Below the pieces are notes generated by a model. That model did no database searches and was not told the origin of the DNA. It worked only from the letters and a program-made list of their open reading frames with translations. The translations under genes and the position numbers were made by a program. This document shows, one piece after another, positions 1-13,100 of a stretch of DNA of 64,000 bases. Position 1 is the first letter of the stretch. Each line of letters begins with the position of its first letter. The DNA comes from Cladochytrium replicatum (Eukaryota; Chytridiomycota; Chytridiomycetes; Cladochytriales; Cladochytriaceae), in contig JAHLKD010000036.1 of assembly GCA_025526935.1 (NCBI GenBank), forward strand, positions 355,686 through 419,685, given 5' to 3'.

Positions 1-926
1 ACGGGGAGACAATCACGTTCTCGCATTTCTGAAAAGAAGGATAAATAACCGGAAGCACAGTTCCTGAGAAAGTCTCCGATCGTCGCCGTCAGGAGCTATC
101 TCTCTTTCCAGCTTACTCTGTCGATTGGTTCCCATTTTGGTTCACGTTGTCAAGGAGACGATTCGTAGTTGAGGTTCTTAGCTTTAAGGTCTAACATTTT
201 CACTTGCCCAGCGACAACAGCAAGTTGAGAATGGCAAGAACATTCACACGGTATAAGCGGGACGACTCGACATTCCTCTGAGTGCGATTCGACATTGATG
301 ATCGCTCAATACTGGTCAAAGATATTTGAATTATTCTCCTTGAAGTCCGCAACGAGACAACCATAGGACGACATAGGCCGTATCCTCCTTATAGCGATGT
401 CGACCAGTTGTGTTCGAGCAGATTCTTCATAAAAGGCCCGTTCCACGAATTTTCAACTAAATCGTCGCCAGACTGTTGGAATGTGTCAGCGATGTGAGGG
501 AGGCTAATGTGTACAACTCATCAGCAACAACTGTCAACAACGGCAACTGCAAACACACCTGAATACAGTAGATTGTTCAACGAACCTTCAAGTCTGGGAG
601 GATATCCATCTTTGAAATAGTGCAACTGGAGCATCACTTGGAGTTGTGAGGGTTCGCTGCAAGCCAACATCAATTGCCTACCGGCCCAAAGCCAGGATCG
701 AGACCTGAGGACCCTCTACTGATCCACACGCTCACCAGCAGCATCTACCGCTCTCTTTCCCCAGTGTTCAATCCCCCCCACCACCCACCCCTTGCTCGCC
801 TCCCCCACGAAGCTTATTTCCCAAACGGGCAGTGACGCGTTTCTCAGCTGTCAGAAAGACGCGCTTGAAAACTGAGAAGAACTCTTTCTGAAACGGAGAA
901 AACAACCGCTGTTTGCTATAGAAACC
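1..926. other. No gene seen; upstream region of first gene
   Basis: No open frame with coding character was found on either strand. The last 150 bases are C-rich and pyrimidine-rich and run into the start codon at 927, as a fungal promoter and 5' leader would. No RNA gene was recognised. Confidence 0.5.
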
Positions 927-3314
927 ATGTCAACCAGCGAGCAGATCGAGTTTGCTACCAGGCTCAAGGGAGGTACGTTTGATCCGAAAGCTGTCCTCAC
1001 CCCCAATATCCACCAGTCCATCCATTGTTAAATTCCTGCCCCTCCTTTCATTTCACATCTATTCCACTCCCTTTACTCCTGATACCGATTCCGACCCACA
1101 TCACAAACATCCACCTGCCCCCCGATCTCAGACTGGGAGAGGGAGGAAAGCTTCCAAGCTTGGATGGAAGAGATGAACGCTCTGTTCCAGCACAAACCGC
1201 AGATGTGCATGGAGAAGCTGCAGGCCTTCATCCTCCTGATCCGAAACAAGTTCGACGGCGAACGCCAAACGTACGAAGTCCTCCGAGACTACTACAATCA
1301 ACAGGGTCGAACCATCAACGACCTCAACGACCTTCTTGCGCTGAGGGTGGCCGATATATCCTTGCTTTCGAGTGATATTATGCGCTTGGAGATTGCGCTC
1401 GACGGATCTCAGCAGGATCTCTTTCTTCAAAAGCTCAAGACCCAGAGTACCGAGAGTCATTACGAGTTGCTCTGCCGAGAGATGGCGGAGAAGGACGTTT
1501 ATATCGCCCAGCTAAAAGCCAGGAACGATCGGCTAAAGTGTGAAGCTGATGCGCGGGCGTATGTGATTCGCTCACTGAAAGCAAAGGTATCTGAATAAAG
1601 TTGTTCCTTGATCAGTGGAGATCAGCGCTGACTTAAGGATTATAGATCAAAGACTTGGAATACGAGATGGAAGTGGATCGAGAGAACGCCATGATGGCTA
1701 AGACTGTCTGCACCGCCAAAGTGGACGAATCGACTCAAACCATCCAGGAACTCGATGAAATGGAGCAGGACGGTGACTATGAGTCCGTCCTTGGTATTGT
1801 CGCGATTGTTGAGCTAGCGACCCTCACAAGAGAAGATTCCGGAGTACGTCGCTTGATGAGAGTAATGAATAAGTCTCAAACTTTATTGTAGGTGGTTGAA
1901 CACAACCAAGAGACACAAGTTACTGATGGTGCGAAAGCTCTTGTTGAGCTCTCCCTCGTTCGCAATGAGCTGGACGGTGAGTGCCGGTCACTTATTGCTG
2001 CTGTGGTTACTGCGGACGCGAGTATCGGGCAATCAGATGAAGTTTCCGAGGTAAAATGCTTATGAGGAACCATCAATAAGCAATTAACGTTGCTGCAGGT
2101 GCATGTTGTGGAAAACAACGAACAGATACAGGCTGTCATTGAGCCGCAAGGTTTTCCTAAAGGGGCGCGCGTTTGCACCGAGGAGATCGGTGACGACCAG
2201 GCACATCGTGATTCAGTTTTGTCTAGCGGGATCACAGTGCACTCCAGCCTCACAGTCGCAGAGTTCGACGTGAGCACCTCAGCAAGACTTCAATCGAAAA
2301 GTTCTATATCTTTCTTTTTGCAGGAGGTCGAACCAGAGCGAGAGATTCAAGTTATCGCTCGAGCACCCGCCGTCCGTGACTGCTCACTCGTTTCCATCGC
2401 GCGAACTTGCCTTCTCGAGGAGACTTTCCACTATGATATGCCAGTCTTCCTATTTTGTGACAACAGTAACACGACCGCGCACGAGTCAGTCATTGAAAAC
2501 GGAGAGGCAAACTGCGATACAGCTCTGCCCGGAGAGGCTCGAGGCTCTGGCTGTGATCTTCAGACGGAAGCCGGAACAGAAGCCAAGCGGCTTGATCGAT
2601 CGAGCAAAGGCACCCTTCAAGTCAACGAAAACGGATGTGACGACCGCGGACAAGAGCAAGTGATTGCAGTGAAACATGCTGACTCTGGCATTCTTGTGGA
2701 CGAAATCGCCTCTGCTGCTCCATCCCACGCTGGAGTTGTGACTCTTGACGTCTGTGATGAAAATGAGGATGATATGCGAAACTCTTTCACTTTGTCAACC
2801 AAACATGATGATCGTACTCCGGTGAAGGCAATTCATGTAGGCAGAGAGTGATTACTTTTTTGCAATTAATACTGATTGGACTGAAAGAAGAGCAAAGTGG
2901 ACTTTGAGCCCGGAGAGGCTGTGAATGAAACGAGCCATGATTTGGGCATTGTGGAGGTACGTACAAAGCTCAGAACTTAAAGACATGTGAAATAACAACT
3001 GTTTTTCTTTAGGGTTCGGTGATTGTGGCTACAACATCCGCTGGAGATGAAATGAACATTTGTGGAGAGTTACAAGCTTTGACCGCGAGTGCAAATACGG
3101 AAACATGCAAATGTCAATGTCACTGTGGCACTTCAATGGTGAGGTTGACCCCGGATCGTCAATTTATCTGGCAAATCTCATGCATATGTGTTCGTAGGTG
3201 AAAGACGAACGAGTGTGCCCAGTGCTCTCTGCCCTCGACTTTGCATGGAGCAATTGCTGCCTTTGGCTCTTCGACCAGATCGGCAGCGTTGTCATTAGGA
3301 TCATCGGAGCCTGA
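927..3314 (+). CDS. Nine-exon coiled-coil protein of unknown function
   Basis: Exons I can join in frame: 927-972, 1132-1586, 1646-1843, 1892-2050, 2099-2269, 2324-2836, 2891-2956, 3013-3138 and 3198-3314 (TGA). Each intron has GT..AG ends and is 46-65 nt, except the first (159 nt). The start is ATG 927 (MSTSEQIEF), which splices into DWEREESFQAW. The first 150 residues are predicted alpha-helical, with heptad-like leucines (LNDLLALRVADISLLSSDI). The middle is acidic and low in complexity, and each later exon starts with a short V/E-rich block. The last exon encodes a tryptophan/cysteine-rich hydrophobic tail (WSNCCLWLFDQIGSVVIRIIG) that could be a membrane anchor. Exons 3 to 9 are all whole-codon exons. 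I recognise no family. A cytoskeletal or membrane-tethered scaffold is possible. The weakest junction is the acceptor at 2890. Confidence 0.72.
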
Positions 3315-3345
3315 AGAGTGTCGCACTGAAATTTCTAGAGAATAA

Positions 3346-3404
3346 ACCCCCCCACCCCCCAACCCAGGCCCCCCTCCCCCCCCCCCCCCCCCCCCAAAAA
3401 AAAA
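3346..3404. repeat. Homopolymer tract: poly-C then poly-A
   Basis: Short C runs lead into 20 consecutive C (3376-3395) followed directly by nine A. It lies about 30 bases after the stop codon of the first gene. Such runs are prone to slippage and to sequencing error, so the exact length is uncertain. Confidence 0.9.
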
Positions 3405-4561
3405 GTGCTTACTTAGAATTTTAATGTAAATGTGTGTGAATAGAATTACTTCTACTTCAACGTCAATTTGTTTCCAGGAAATGACAGCTAAATGCACTCC
3501 AATTTCTCGCTGTCAGTTCGCCCATCCTCAGAAACAACGATAGCCTTCTAAGTATGTTTGGTGGCTGACAGAGCGGCCGGCCTTTTGGGTCAGCTTCCTA
3601 AGCTGTGCGTCAAGTGTGTTCCCAGTCGCTTTGGACGTATATATTTATGATAATGCTGGATATGGATGAAATAGATTTTCTCTGTACAAAAGTGGATATT
3701 GATAGTAATATATACACGTTGGGAGGATGTTTTTGGATCAGCACACGGAAACTTAACTTATTATAGGAATAATACGAATGTTAATTATGTTGTTGATCGT
3801 TGAAGAGATCCATTTCCCGGAGTGGAACCACAAGGAAACTCGTCAAATTTTTAAAGGTTCGTCGGGGCTGATCACGCTTTTGAAGTGGGGAATCGGTGAT
3901 TACCTCAGCAGCCTCCTCATTCTCTCCTCATTGATCAGGTTATCGCCTTTCAGTAGTCATTGTGATTGCGGTCGCAGTTCCGGTTTTAAGGATAAGAGAA
4001 CCGGACTACATCGAGACCAGACAAAGAGAAAAAGGAATAAAGACAAGATGTATTGTTATATCCCTGATGATCTGTATCTTTCAGTTTCAGTCTGAAGTTG
4101 ATGTGCGTAGGAACATTAACAGGGAACAGAGGTCTTATAATGGCAGTCTCTGCATCAATATGATCTCACCGGCAAACGTGCCTCGATGTTTATTTGTTCA
4201 TATATCGATTCCGCCCATTGCCGCCAGCACCAAATGGATATTGCTAAAGTACTGGTTACGAGTCTTTCGGTGGTTACACGATTCATTACATTTTCAAGAT
4301 AGAGACTATTATTCGAAAACCAAAAAACATGTCAATACTCTATTAAAGCATCAACAGCATCGCAGGATCCGTGCTGTATATAGCGGGGTCATTCAGATCA
4401 AACGTTCAGGCTAGCAACCAATAAAAAACAATAAACCTTTCTGGGGATTTTTGAGGGAAGTGATCCGAAGAAGTTCGATAACAAAACATCTCTAAACATC
4501 TCTCTATCCAAAAAGCAATTGTAAGCTCAAACACCGTACCATATGCTCCCTGAAAATTCAC
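3405..4561. other. No gene seen; intergenic between converging genes
   Basis: Longer open frames exist on the plus strand (about 3778-4414), but they have no recognisable domain, no supporting splice sites and ordinary AT-rich composition, so I do not call them. Both flanking genes end into this region, so it should carry two 3' untranslated regions. Confidence 0.5.
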
Positions 4562-7500
4562 TTAAATCTGTAAAATCGCAGCCTGCCTTTCCCTCAGCTC
4601 CTCGCACTTCTTCTTCCACTCCTCGCACTCGATCCTTGCACTCTGCAACTCCTCTTCCAAGTTATCAATCCTCCTTATCAAGGAAGAAACCTCACTCTCC
4701 CTCACAAGCTCGTCCTCTCCAACTGTGGTTCCTTCCTCATCCTCATCCTCTTCCCTCGATGGCGTGTGTGCCACGGCCGCCGCCGCGGTCTGCGCGTGCT
4801 GGGGACTGCCTCCGACAGGTGACAGGATGCTAGACCACACGTCCAGAGGCGGAACTTCGCTTTCGCTCGTTTCCGTCCGGAAATGCCGCGCGAGGAGCAG
4901 GGGGAAGCGGCCGAAGAGCATACGGGTGGGCTTGGAAGGGGAGGAGTCATAGGTGTATTTGGACGACCAGGGCTTGGCGATGGGTGCCGGTTTTCGCTTT
5001 TGGAAGTGCGAGGGGGTGTTGAGGATCGAGGAGGGCTCGCGGGCAGCGGAGCTGAGGGAGGTAGTGCGGTGGACGGGAACGGGGATGGGGTTGGGGCTCT
5101 GGGCCCCAAAGAGGAGCTCAGAAACTGAGACGGCGCGGGTTGGGGAGCAGGGAGATGCGACTGGTTTTGGATGATCCTGCATCCAGAAACTTGGGTACAC
5201 TAGAAAGAAAGTCATGAGTAATCTCTGTACGCAATTCGTTGAATTTCAAACCTAGCTGTTCGCCAGCATTTTCCACCTTCTCATCGGTGACCATAACAGA
5301 TGTGTCAGAATGTTTGTGGCTCGTACTCTCATTCTGCTGCATTAATACACCACTGTTTTCTATCGCTGATTCTATCACCGATTCAGTATTCAAAGTCGCT
5401 GTTTCAGGACTGTTTTCATCTGTCTCGCATCCTTCAAATAAAGCAGGCTGCTTCTCGGCGGCTGGGGCAATTTTCACGCCAATGTACGCCTCAGAGCCCG
5501 CCTTTCGAAGATCAGACATGTTCAAATCTTCTTGCAACATCTCCATCCCACCATCGATCCCTCCACTCAGTTTCGGGTCCGGCGGGTCGTTTGCGATCAC
5601 TTCGATCGGCCCGGCATCAGGGGCGGGGACTGGTTTGCTTTCTATGTATGTGTCGTGAGTTGGACTCCCGCAGATCTTGAGGTGGTCTACGAGCGTCTTG
5701 CTCAGGGACGACGTCCGCGAGGGCAGAAGGCTCGGTGGGTGAGCTTGAGCCAATTCCGCAGGCTCACCGAACGGTGACGACCAGACCAGAGACATGCTCG
5801 TGTTGTAATTCCAGGTCTCTGATCCAGTGTCGTTGGCATGCAGAGGCCAAAACGCGTATCCGGGCATACCACTACCACCAAACTCCGCCGCGTCAACCGT
5901 CGGCGCAAAGATCGACGTCGCCGCGCGAAAAGTAGTGCAAATCGCCGGCGCCACGTTTCCATTCCTAAACACCATTGACGACGGTGCAAACATCGCCTCG
6001 CTTGGCGTCCGGCACTGCTGCCTCAACCCCATCGGCGTCAACGGCGCCGCTGCTGCGTAGATCCCCGATCCAGACGCTTTGCTTGAGCCGTGGTAATACG
6101 TCGCGATCAGGTTCGTCGTCCTGTTCAGATCCTCCAGCGCGCGCCAGGACGACACCAGATCAGAAAAGTACACCTTGCACGACCCGCGGAAGAAGTACGC
6201 GTCACGGAAACCGTCGTAGGTCGCGAAGAGCTTTGTGAACTCGGCGGTCGTGGCATTGAAGGGGAGGTTGTTGACGTAGAGGGTTGGGTTCGGGTGACCG
6301 ATGTTGTGCGGGGTGTATTTCTGGGTGTATTCTACTTTTGTGAACGTTGCGCGCATGGTCGAGGATTGGTGGATTGTGACGATGGACTTGGATGCGGATT
6401 CGATGTCGGCGAAACATGCAAAGCACCTGGAAAATAACATAATTAAGTTCTGCTGTTTGCCGAGATGCTCTTTTATGTGGCTACCAGTCACGATAGAATG
6501 CAAGTTTACGGAATCCAGCACAGTTCATCACGAAACTTCGCAGGTCCGCTCTGTCCATACACAAGTTTGTGATCTGAATCGTTGTTTTGGGCTGATTTTA
6601 ATGATATACACATCAGCATGATAATAGAACTCTGTGGCAACGGACTAACCTGCTCCTCGGCGCGATTGCCCGAATACAAATCCGTCGGATCTTGTGACAT
6701 GTTGCGAAGCTGGTTGGCCGCACACCCCATAACACCCGACGCGGAATTACCGCCAAACTGGTTCCTCGGTGCCTCCTTCCTCGTGTAGTTTGTGACGAGG
6801 TTGGTGGTTGTATTAAGATCCTCCAGAGCACGTTTGGCACAATCAATGTCTCTGAAGTACGAAAGGCACGATCCACTCTCAAACACAACACGCTCGAATC
6901 CTTCATACTGCTGGAGGATCTTTGCAATGTCGGGGTGAGGAGCATTGGCTGGATAAATGGTGACATGGAGAACCGAATTAGGCGGGTTGCTTGACGGACG
7001 AGTCCAGAATGGCGTGTAAGTAACATCAAATGTCGCTCTCATAGTACCCTGTAGCGATCCACGCTGGGGCAGGGAATTTGGCGGTAATCCAGTTGTGGAC
7101 AAGTAGACTGCCCTGTGGATAGACTCGAGCGCGACGGACGCGGACTCAAAGTCGGTGAAGCAGACGTAGCACGATGCGCCGATATGGAAGTCTATTTTTG
7201 TGAAACCTGGGAACGAGGAGAAATATTTCTTCAAGTCGGCCATGTCGAGAGTCACGTTAGTGACGTGGATGGTGACCCGTGGGTTCAGAGAAGAGGGAGG
7301 GGGAACGGTTGCGGTGGCCGCATTCTGTGCGACAGAGCTGTCTGATCGAGAGAATTGATGGCGGTTTTGGGGTATGGGAGGTGTCTGTGACAGCCCATTC
7401 GGTATCCAAGGAGTTCCAGCGAGTGGAATCGCGACTGAGGAGACTACCGGATTTGACGTTGAGTCTGCTGGAACCCCAGGCTGTTGCTGCAAACTGAAGT

Positions 7501-8056
7501 TGGCACTTGCTGGTACATTCGCCCAGGCATCCCATAGACATTTTGCGGAATCATAATTTGAGAAAATGAGAAGAAGACTTTGATCCGTGTCAACGGATAT
7601 CTGATTTAAACCCGAGTAGCCAGCCAACGATTTGCTGATATCGTCGGCGGGACCGTAAGGGTGGTGAGGAGAGTAGCCGGTCTCAGAGGGAGTAAAGTTC
7701 AACCGAATAACATAACAATCTAGCTGAAAAGAAGGAAAGATTGATCCAAAGGCTCTGACGCATGGCAAGTAGCTGTTCAAATTCACTGAATGACAACTTG
7801 GGTTGATTCCACCGGAGGGTGCTGGCTGGGGGTGCGGACGGACCAGGCGGGCAGGTGTGACAAACTCTTCTGAGCACAAATCATCTGGGAGGATATCAGC
7901 CTGATCTGAAGGAGGTACATGCTCATGCTCCTCTGTCTCTGCAGATGCCTCTGATGCCTGGATCAGAGTTGAAAGATGAGGATCTTGGCAAGGTGGTGCA
8001 GGTGACGCGGGAACTTCTGCGGGTTGAATTAGGTATCCAGATTGAACGATATCCAT
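4562..8056 (-). CDS. RNA-binding protein with four RRM-type domains
   Basis: Minus-strand exons: 6650-8056, 6485-6591, 5252-6426 and 4562-5199, joining in frame to 1108 residues from ATG 8056. Four RRM-like folds are visible at about residues 260-320, 360-430, 470-530 and 553-620. Their RNP1-like strands read SCYVCFTDF, SCLSYFRDI, CFACFADI and SCKVYFSDL. All four are divergent at the usual aromatic positions. RRM3 is split across exons 1-3 and only appears when the 107-nt exon is spliced in. The linker between RRM1 and RRM2 (TMRATF..YT) is repeated between RRM3 and RRM4, so a two-RRM module was duplicated. The rest is disordered and Ser/Pro-rich, and the last 50 residues form a charged coiled coil (LEEELQSARIECEEWKKK). 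The layout recalls fungal Whi3/Nrd1-type post-transcriptional regulators, but I would not assign an orthologue. Confidence 0.82.
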
Positions 8057-9104
8057 AGCTGCAACGGAAGATCAACAGAACAGAGGAGAATCACACGACA
8101 TCTGAGCACAGAATAAAGCTTGTGCTTATGGTTTCAATGGAACTCTACGGTGCCTGCGATCCAAATCCAAATTCGTGAGAAACACCAAAACGCGGATCAC
8201 GTGTACTCGACGTGGTGTCGAAAAATTTGTAGCCGAATGGTGCTGAAATGAAGGCGTTGAAGCTGAAGCAAGTAGAGGAACAGACGAAGCGGAAGGCAGC
8301 GGAGAAAGATACTCTGAATTTATTCGGAAGTAGCATCTCACCAAGCTGCTTGCATATTTGCAGGTGCTGGGGCCTTTGGTGAAACACACGTTCTCTTCCA
8401 CTCCAACTTGTTGGAAGCACCAAATACAGCTTAATGGTCAGTAAACATACTGGACAGATTGGCGAAGTGTTTTCTTCACTTCTTTCACGCTATCTCTCTG
8501 TCCAGATATGTTTTCCTTGTATTTACATCAATACACTTCGTTCACACTAGAGATCTGTCCAGTTTGACACAACTGGAATTTTGACCACCTCTTCTTTTAG
8601 GGAACGACAGCCAATTCAATCTTAACAATACCACGCAATTTCCTGGAGCTCCAATCCGGGGAACTCTGTCTGACTTAGTGTGTTCCCGTCACTGGAAAGT
8701 TCACTCGGCAGCATGCTGCTCGAATAATTGAGATGCTATCTTCAGCCGCCCACAGAGCTGGACTTGTGCACAATGATGTTTGCCCCACCGACATGAACTC
8801 AGCGAAGGCTTCAGCAAGGTATTTCTGATTGGCTGGGGAGTCTGCAGAACAATTGATCAAGTTTCTATGAAGACCAAAACACATTCTTCAGTCTCGTTTT
8901 GATGATCAGTGTTTCCGCATCCCGCATCGAGAACTCCTCGAGGTCTCCAGTCTCTCTGTTCCGTCGTAGTGTGTTAGTGTGTATGATTTTTAAAGTGACT
9001 GTGGTAAGTAAGTCCTATAACGTACATAATCCAACACACGCTCCCAGTCCTTTAACAACATAAATGTTGCTGACTGAGTTGTTAAGTGACACAACGAGGA
9101 TTTA
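8057..9104. other. No gene seen; upstream of the RRM gene
   Basis: Open frames on the minus strand at 8126-8423 and 8675-8884 show no domain and no convincing splice partners. The first 300 bases should hold the promoter and leader of the minus-strand RRM gene. Confidence 0.45.
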
Positions 9105-9360
9105 CTTGTTCAGTTTCTCTTTATCTTGAGACAACATTGACTGACTAATCCTAATGTATTTACGACGTTTGACAAACAACTTGTGTGGAAGTGGTTTTGT
9201 GAAAATATCCGCAACCATTTATCTGAACTAACTTCTTTTCAATACATCGAGTAAAGAACTTTTCTCGAGTACCCAAGTGTTTGGTACGTCGATTGTTACT
9301 CATATTGTTTGCGATTGCCTCAGTGGACTTGTTGTCCTGATACATGACTAGAGGTCTTTG
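9105..9360 (-). mobile_element. Relic of a Copia (Ty1-type) retrotransposon, RNase H end
   Basis: On the minus strand one frame reads YQDNKSTEAIANN..RRTKHLGTREKFF. This matches the Copia RNase H pattern in which D-N-x-S is followed by RTKHI-type residues. After a one-base shift the next frame reads VADIFTKPLPHKLF, which is the near-invariant ADIFTKPL end of Copia polyproteins. The fragment is frameshifted, about 85 codons long, and has no reverse transcriptase or integrase next to it. I did not find LTRs. It is a dead remnant. Confidence 0.85.
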
Positions 9361-10103
9361 TGATTTAACTTATACATTTTCGTTGGGCAGTTAAGAAGTT
9401 GAATTTAATGAAAGAACATTAAAGAATCAGCAAGAATGATAATCACGACATAGATGCAGGTGTGTAAATGTAAGAGAACTGAATAAAGAATAGCGAAAGG
9501 TCAAAGTAAGAAAAGTCTGGTGGGTCGAGGGTGTCTCTCCTTGGGCACACCAATTCTTGCTAACAAATAATGCGAAATCCCTTCAACAACAATCCATAAA
9601 TTTGCATTCCTTGGTCTAAAAGAAGATCCTTTTGAAATGGCTTTGCTCTGGAATTTCAACTAGGTAAGATTCATATTCGATGATACAGTTCTTTCCTCGT
9701 CGGACGTCGCCGGAACGTCAAAGGTAACAACTGAAAAGGAACACCTACTGATCTCCGCTTTTAGACCCGCAAACCGGAAAGACAAATTTGATTCAGGGGG
9801 CGTGCGCCATTCCCATATTTTAAGTGCGAAAGCAGCAGCGAGTGAGCAATGAATGAACCACAAGAACTGCAAACATGCCAGACCAGATACAGCTTATTAT
9901 CATAACTGATAAAATTTGCAAGCACATCTTTTGCCTGGTATTTTCATTATTATTACTATCTATTTTTGTTATTAATCACCCCGTTAAAACTGAAATTTTG
10001 TGTTATTTTCCAGACACCGACTTTGTGATCAGTTGGTTAAAAACCACAAACGTGATCGACTTGGACACGGACGACGCGCTGACCTGTGCTCGTCGTGGTC
10101 AGC
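9361..10103. other. No gene seen; leader of the NACHT-WD40 gene
   Basis: AT-rich with scattered stops. The segment next to 10104 is the likely promoter and 5' leader of the downstream gene. Confidence 0.45.
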
Positions 10104-13100
10104 ATGTTCAACTGGTTTGTCAAGAAAGACCCAGAGCTACAACAGAGCGAAACTACTAGAGCCATGCATGCCGAGGAGACTACAACCAAAGCGAAGGAGT
10201 TTAAGCCGAAAAGGGTCAGCAAACCCGTCGATGCCCTCCTTCGCGGCGACCGTTCGCTGGGCTTGTCAGTGCCTTCCAAAACCATCAGAGTGTTCATATC
10301 ATCCACATTCACTGGTAATGTTCACCGCTGGCGATACATGCAAGCGTTTGCTTTAACCTTTGACCTAGACTTCCAACCCGAGAGAGACAGAGCAATGGAG
10401 GTGGTTTACCCAAAGCTTCGTGCCTCTGCGAAAGCCCAGTTCGGGCTTACGTTCGATATTGTCGACATGTGAGATATCACTGCCAAGATCATGGAATTTG
10501 TGACTGATCTTCTCAAATTTTCAGGCGTTGGGGCGTGCTGGACGTGTCGACCGACAATCATGCAACTGCTGAGCTTTGTCTTCAAGAACTAGAAGCATGC
10601 TTCGAAGATTCGGCTGGCCCTGCAATGGTTTGCTTGGCGTACGTGTTGTCGTTGTTGGATCACAAATTACACTTATTGTCAATCTCTACAGAGGCGATCG
10701 ATACGGCTACCGTCCTGCCCCTGTCGTCATCAAAGCGAAAGAATTTGAGGAAGTTCTTGCTCAGATCAAACCGGACGAGCGTTCATTCTACAACATCAAG
10801 AACGATAAACCCAGCGACATGCACTACCGCCTCTCGGACAAAGAGCTTCTTACCGCTGCGTATGCGTTGAACGAGAACGCTGTTCCCGCTGAGTATGTAC
10901 TACAGCCCATTTCATTCTTCTATCCGGGCTTCAAACGAACGCGCGTCGAAGTGAAAGCCGCCAACGACCGTTTCTGGCACGTCGAGACCCGAATCCGAAA
11001 AGTTCTCCAACAGGCGTCGGGGAGGTCCAAAAAGCTCACTGAGGAAGAGAAGAGAAAGTACATCATCTCGGTCACGGAGGACGAGGTGATGACGGGACTT
11101 CGGCTTCAGGAGAAGTTTCGGAAGAAAGATCCCAACGCGCCTTCCAAGATCATCGTTTACAGGTTTGTTACATCCGTTATCTGATTTGTCAAACTGGTGC
11201 TAAAATTATGTTTCCTTAAGCCGCACATTCGAGAACCTTGATGTGGAGACCGAGGAAACCAAACCCAAGTTCTCAAAATTCAATGATGTCTGCAAGGACC
11301 CTGAGGCTGAAGAGCTTCTCCGAAGCATGCAGAAACGACTCGTCGCCGCCGTCCCGAAATCCAAATCGACCCAGTTTGCACTTAAAGCACCTTGGAAGCA
11401 GGACACTCCCGACGGTAACGGCTTCGGGCCGTACAACGATACCACGCCCGAAGGGAAGACGTACATTGACAAGTTTTGCGAGGAGTACTACGATATCCTA
11501 TGGAAACTCATCCAGGATCACGTAAAGCACAACATGAGCAAGAGGCAGTACCCCGCCGCCGACGCAGGGGTTGTGGAAGAAGTGCTGCTACACCGCGATA
11601 TCATGGACGAGAATTACAAAAACTTTGCGGGTCGTGCGAATGATCTTGAAAACTTCAAAAACTTTGTGAGCTGGGAGAACAGGACCATTGCTTATGAGGA
11701 GACGGGTGAGGTGGCTCCGTGCGGACGGATCGGGACGCTCAATGGACGGTCTGGGACGGGCAAGACTGCCCTCGTGTCCGCCGGGATCGCGCAGATCGCT
11801 TCTGAGCATCCGAACTTGGTTATCGTTTATCGTTTCGTTGGCACCACCAGCCGCTCTGGATCCGTTCGGGACCTCCTTGTCTCAATCTGCCTACAAATCA
11901 TCCGTGTCTACAGAGACGAAAAGGCGCTTGGTGCTGAGCTCAAGGAACGGATCTCGCAGATCAAGATCAAGCTCGAATCTACTACACCTTACACTTTTGC
12001 CGAACTCTCCGAGTACTTTTTTGATTGCCTCACGCTTGCTCACGCAACGAACCGCCCGCTTTTGCTCATCATCGACAACCCGGACGGACTCTCAGCGGCC
12101 GACGACCCGCTTGGTTTCAGCTGGCTCCCCGCCACCGCTGAAGAGATCCCGGCTGACGTCAAAATCTTGCTTGTGATGGACCCGTACCTGGAAGGCCACG
12201 ACCGGCTGGTTTACAGCAAATACCAGGACTACCGAGGAGATTCCGTCGACAGCCTCAGTATCGAAGATCTGAGCAACGACGATGTGGGCCTGGTTGTCGA
12301 AAAGTACCTGAGCGGACTCTGGCTCTCCTCCACAAAGCGCGCACCTGCACGAAAGCTCCGACCCGAACAACGTTACGAACTCTTCCAGCACTGCAACAAG
12401 ACCCCGCGGCCCCTCTACATCCGCATGGCGATCGACATTGCCCGACGGGTGACGTCGTCGACGGACCGCAACGAAACCGATACGCTCCTGAAAGATACGA
12501 TGCCGGACATGATCAACGCTCTTTTCGAGTCGCTTGAACGGTCGCACGGGAAAATGTTTGTGTCGCACGCACTGGCTGCCATTACGGCGGCGGAGTACGG
12601 GCTGAGCTGGACGGAGCTCGAGGATCTGATCTCGTGCGACGATTTTGTGCTAAACCAGGTGTATGAATGGTGGACGCCGTCGGTGAGGAGGATCCCCCCG
12701 CTGCTATGGATTCGAGTCCGAAACGCGCTGGTGCCGTTTTTGACTGAGAAGGGAGTGGATGGGGTCGAGGTGTATTCGTGGTACAACAAGGAGGTAAACG
12801 TGATTACTTTTGAAGGGCTGTTTGAAGAATCCTGATACTTATTTGTATTGCGTAGTTTGAAGTGGTTGCTCGGGCACGGTACCTTTGCCAACCTGCTCCA
12901 AAGGGTATCACTAAGGCCGTGTGCATTGCCGACGACGACGGTGATGATGTGTATACCGGCACCACGCGCGGCGAGGTGACCTGGTTCGCCGGTGGCGCAC
13001 CTACTGCGAAGCGGAATCTGGAGCACTCCGGCGATATCAACGCGCTAGCGCGCATGGAAGTCGGCGGCGAGACGTGGATCATCTCTGGCAGCGTTGACTA

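Noticed and set aside
3778-4414. Possible small gene between the first two genes
   Set aside because: Two overlapping frames without domain, splice support or conserved-looking blocks.
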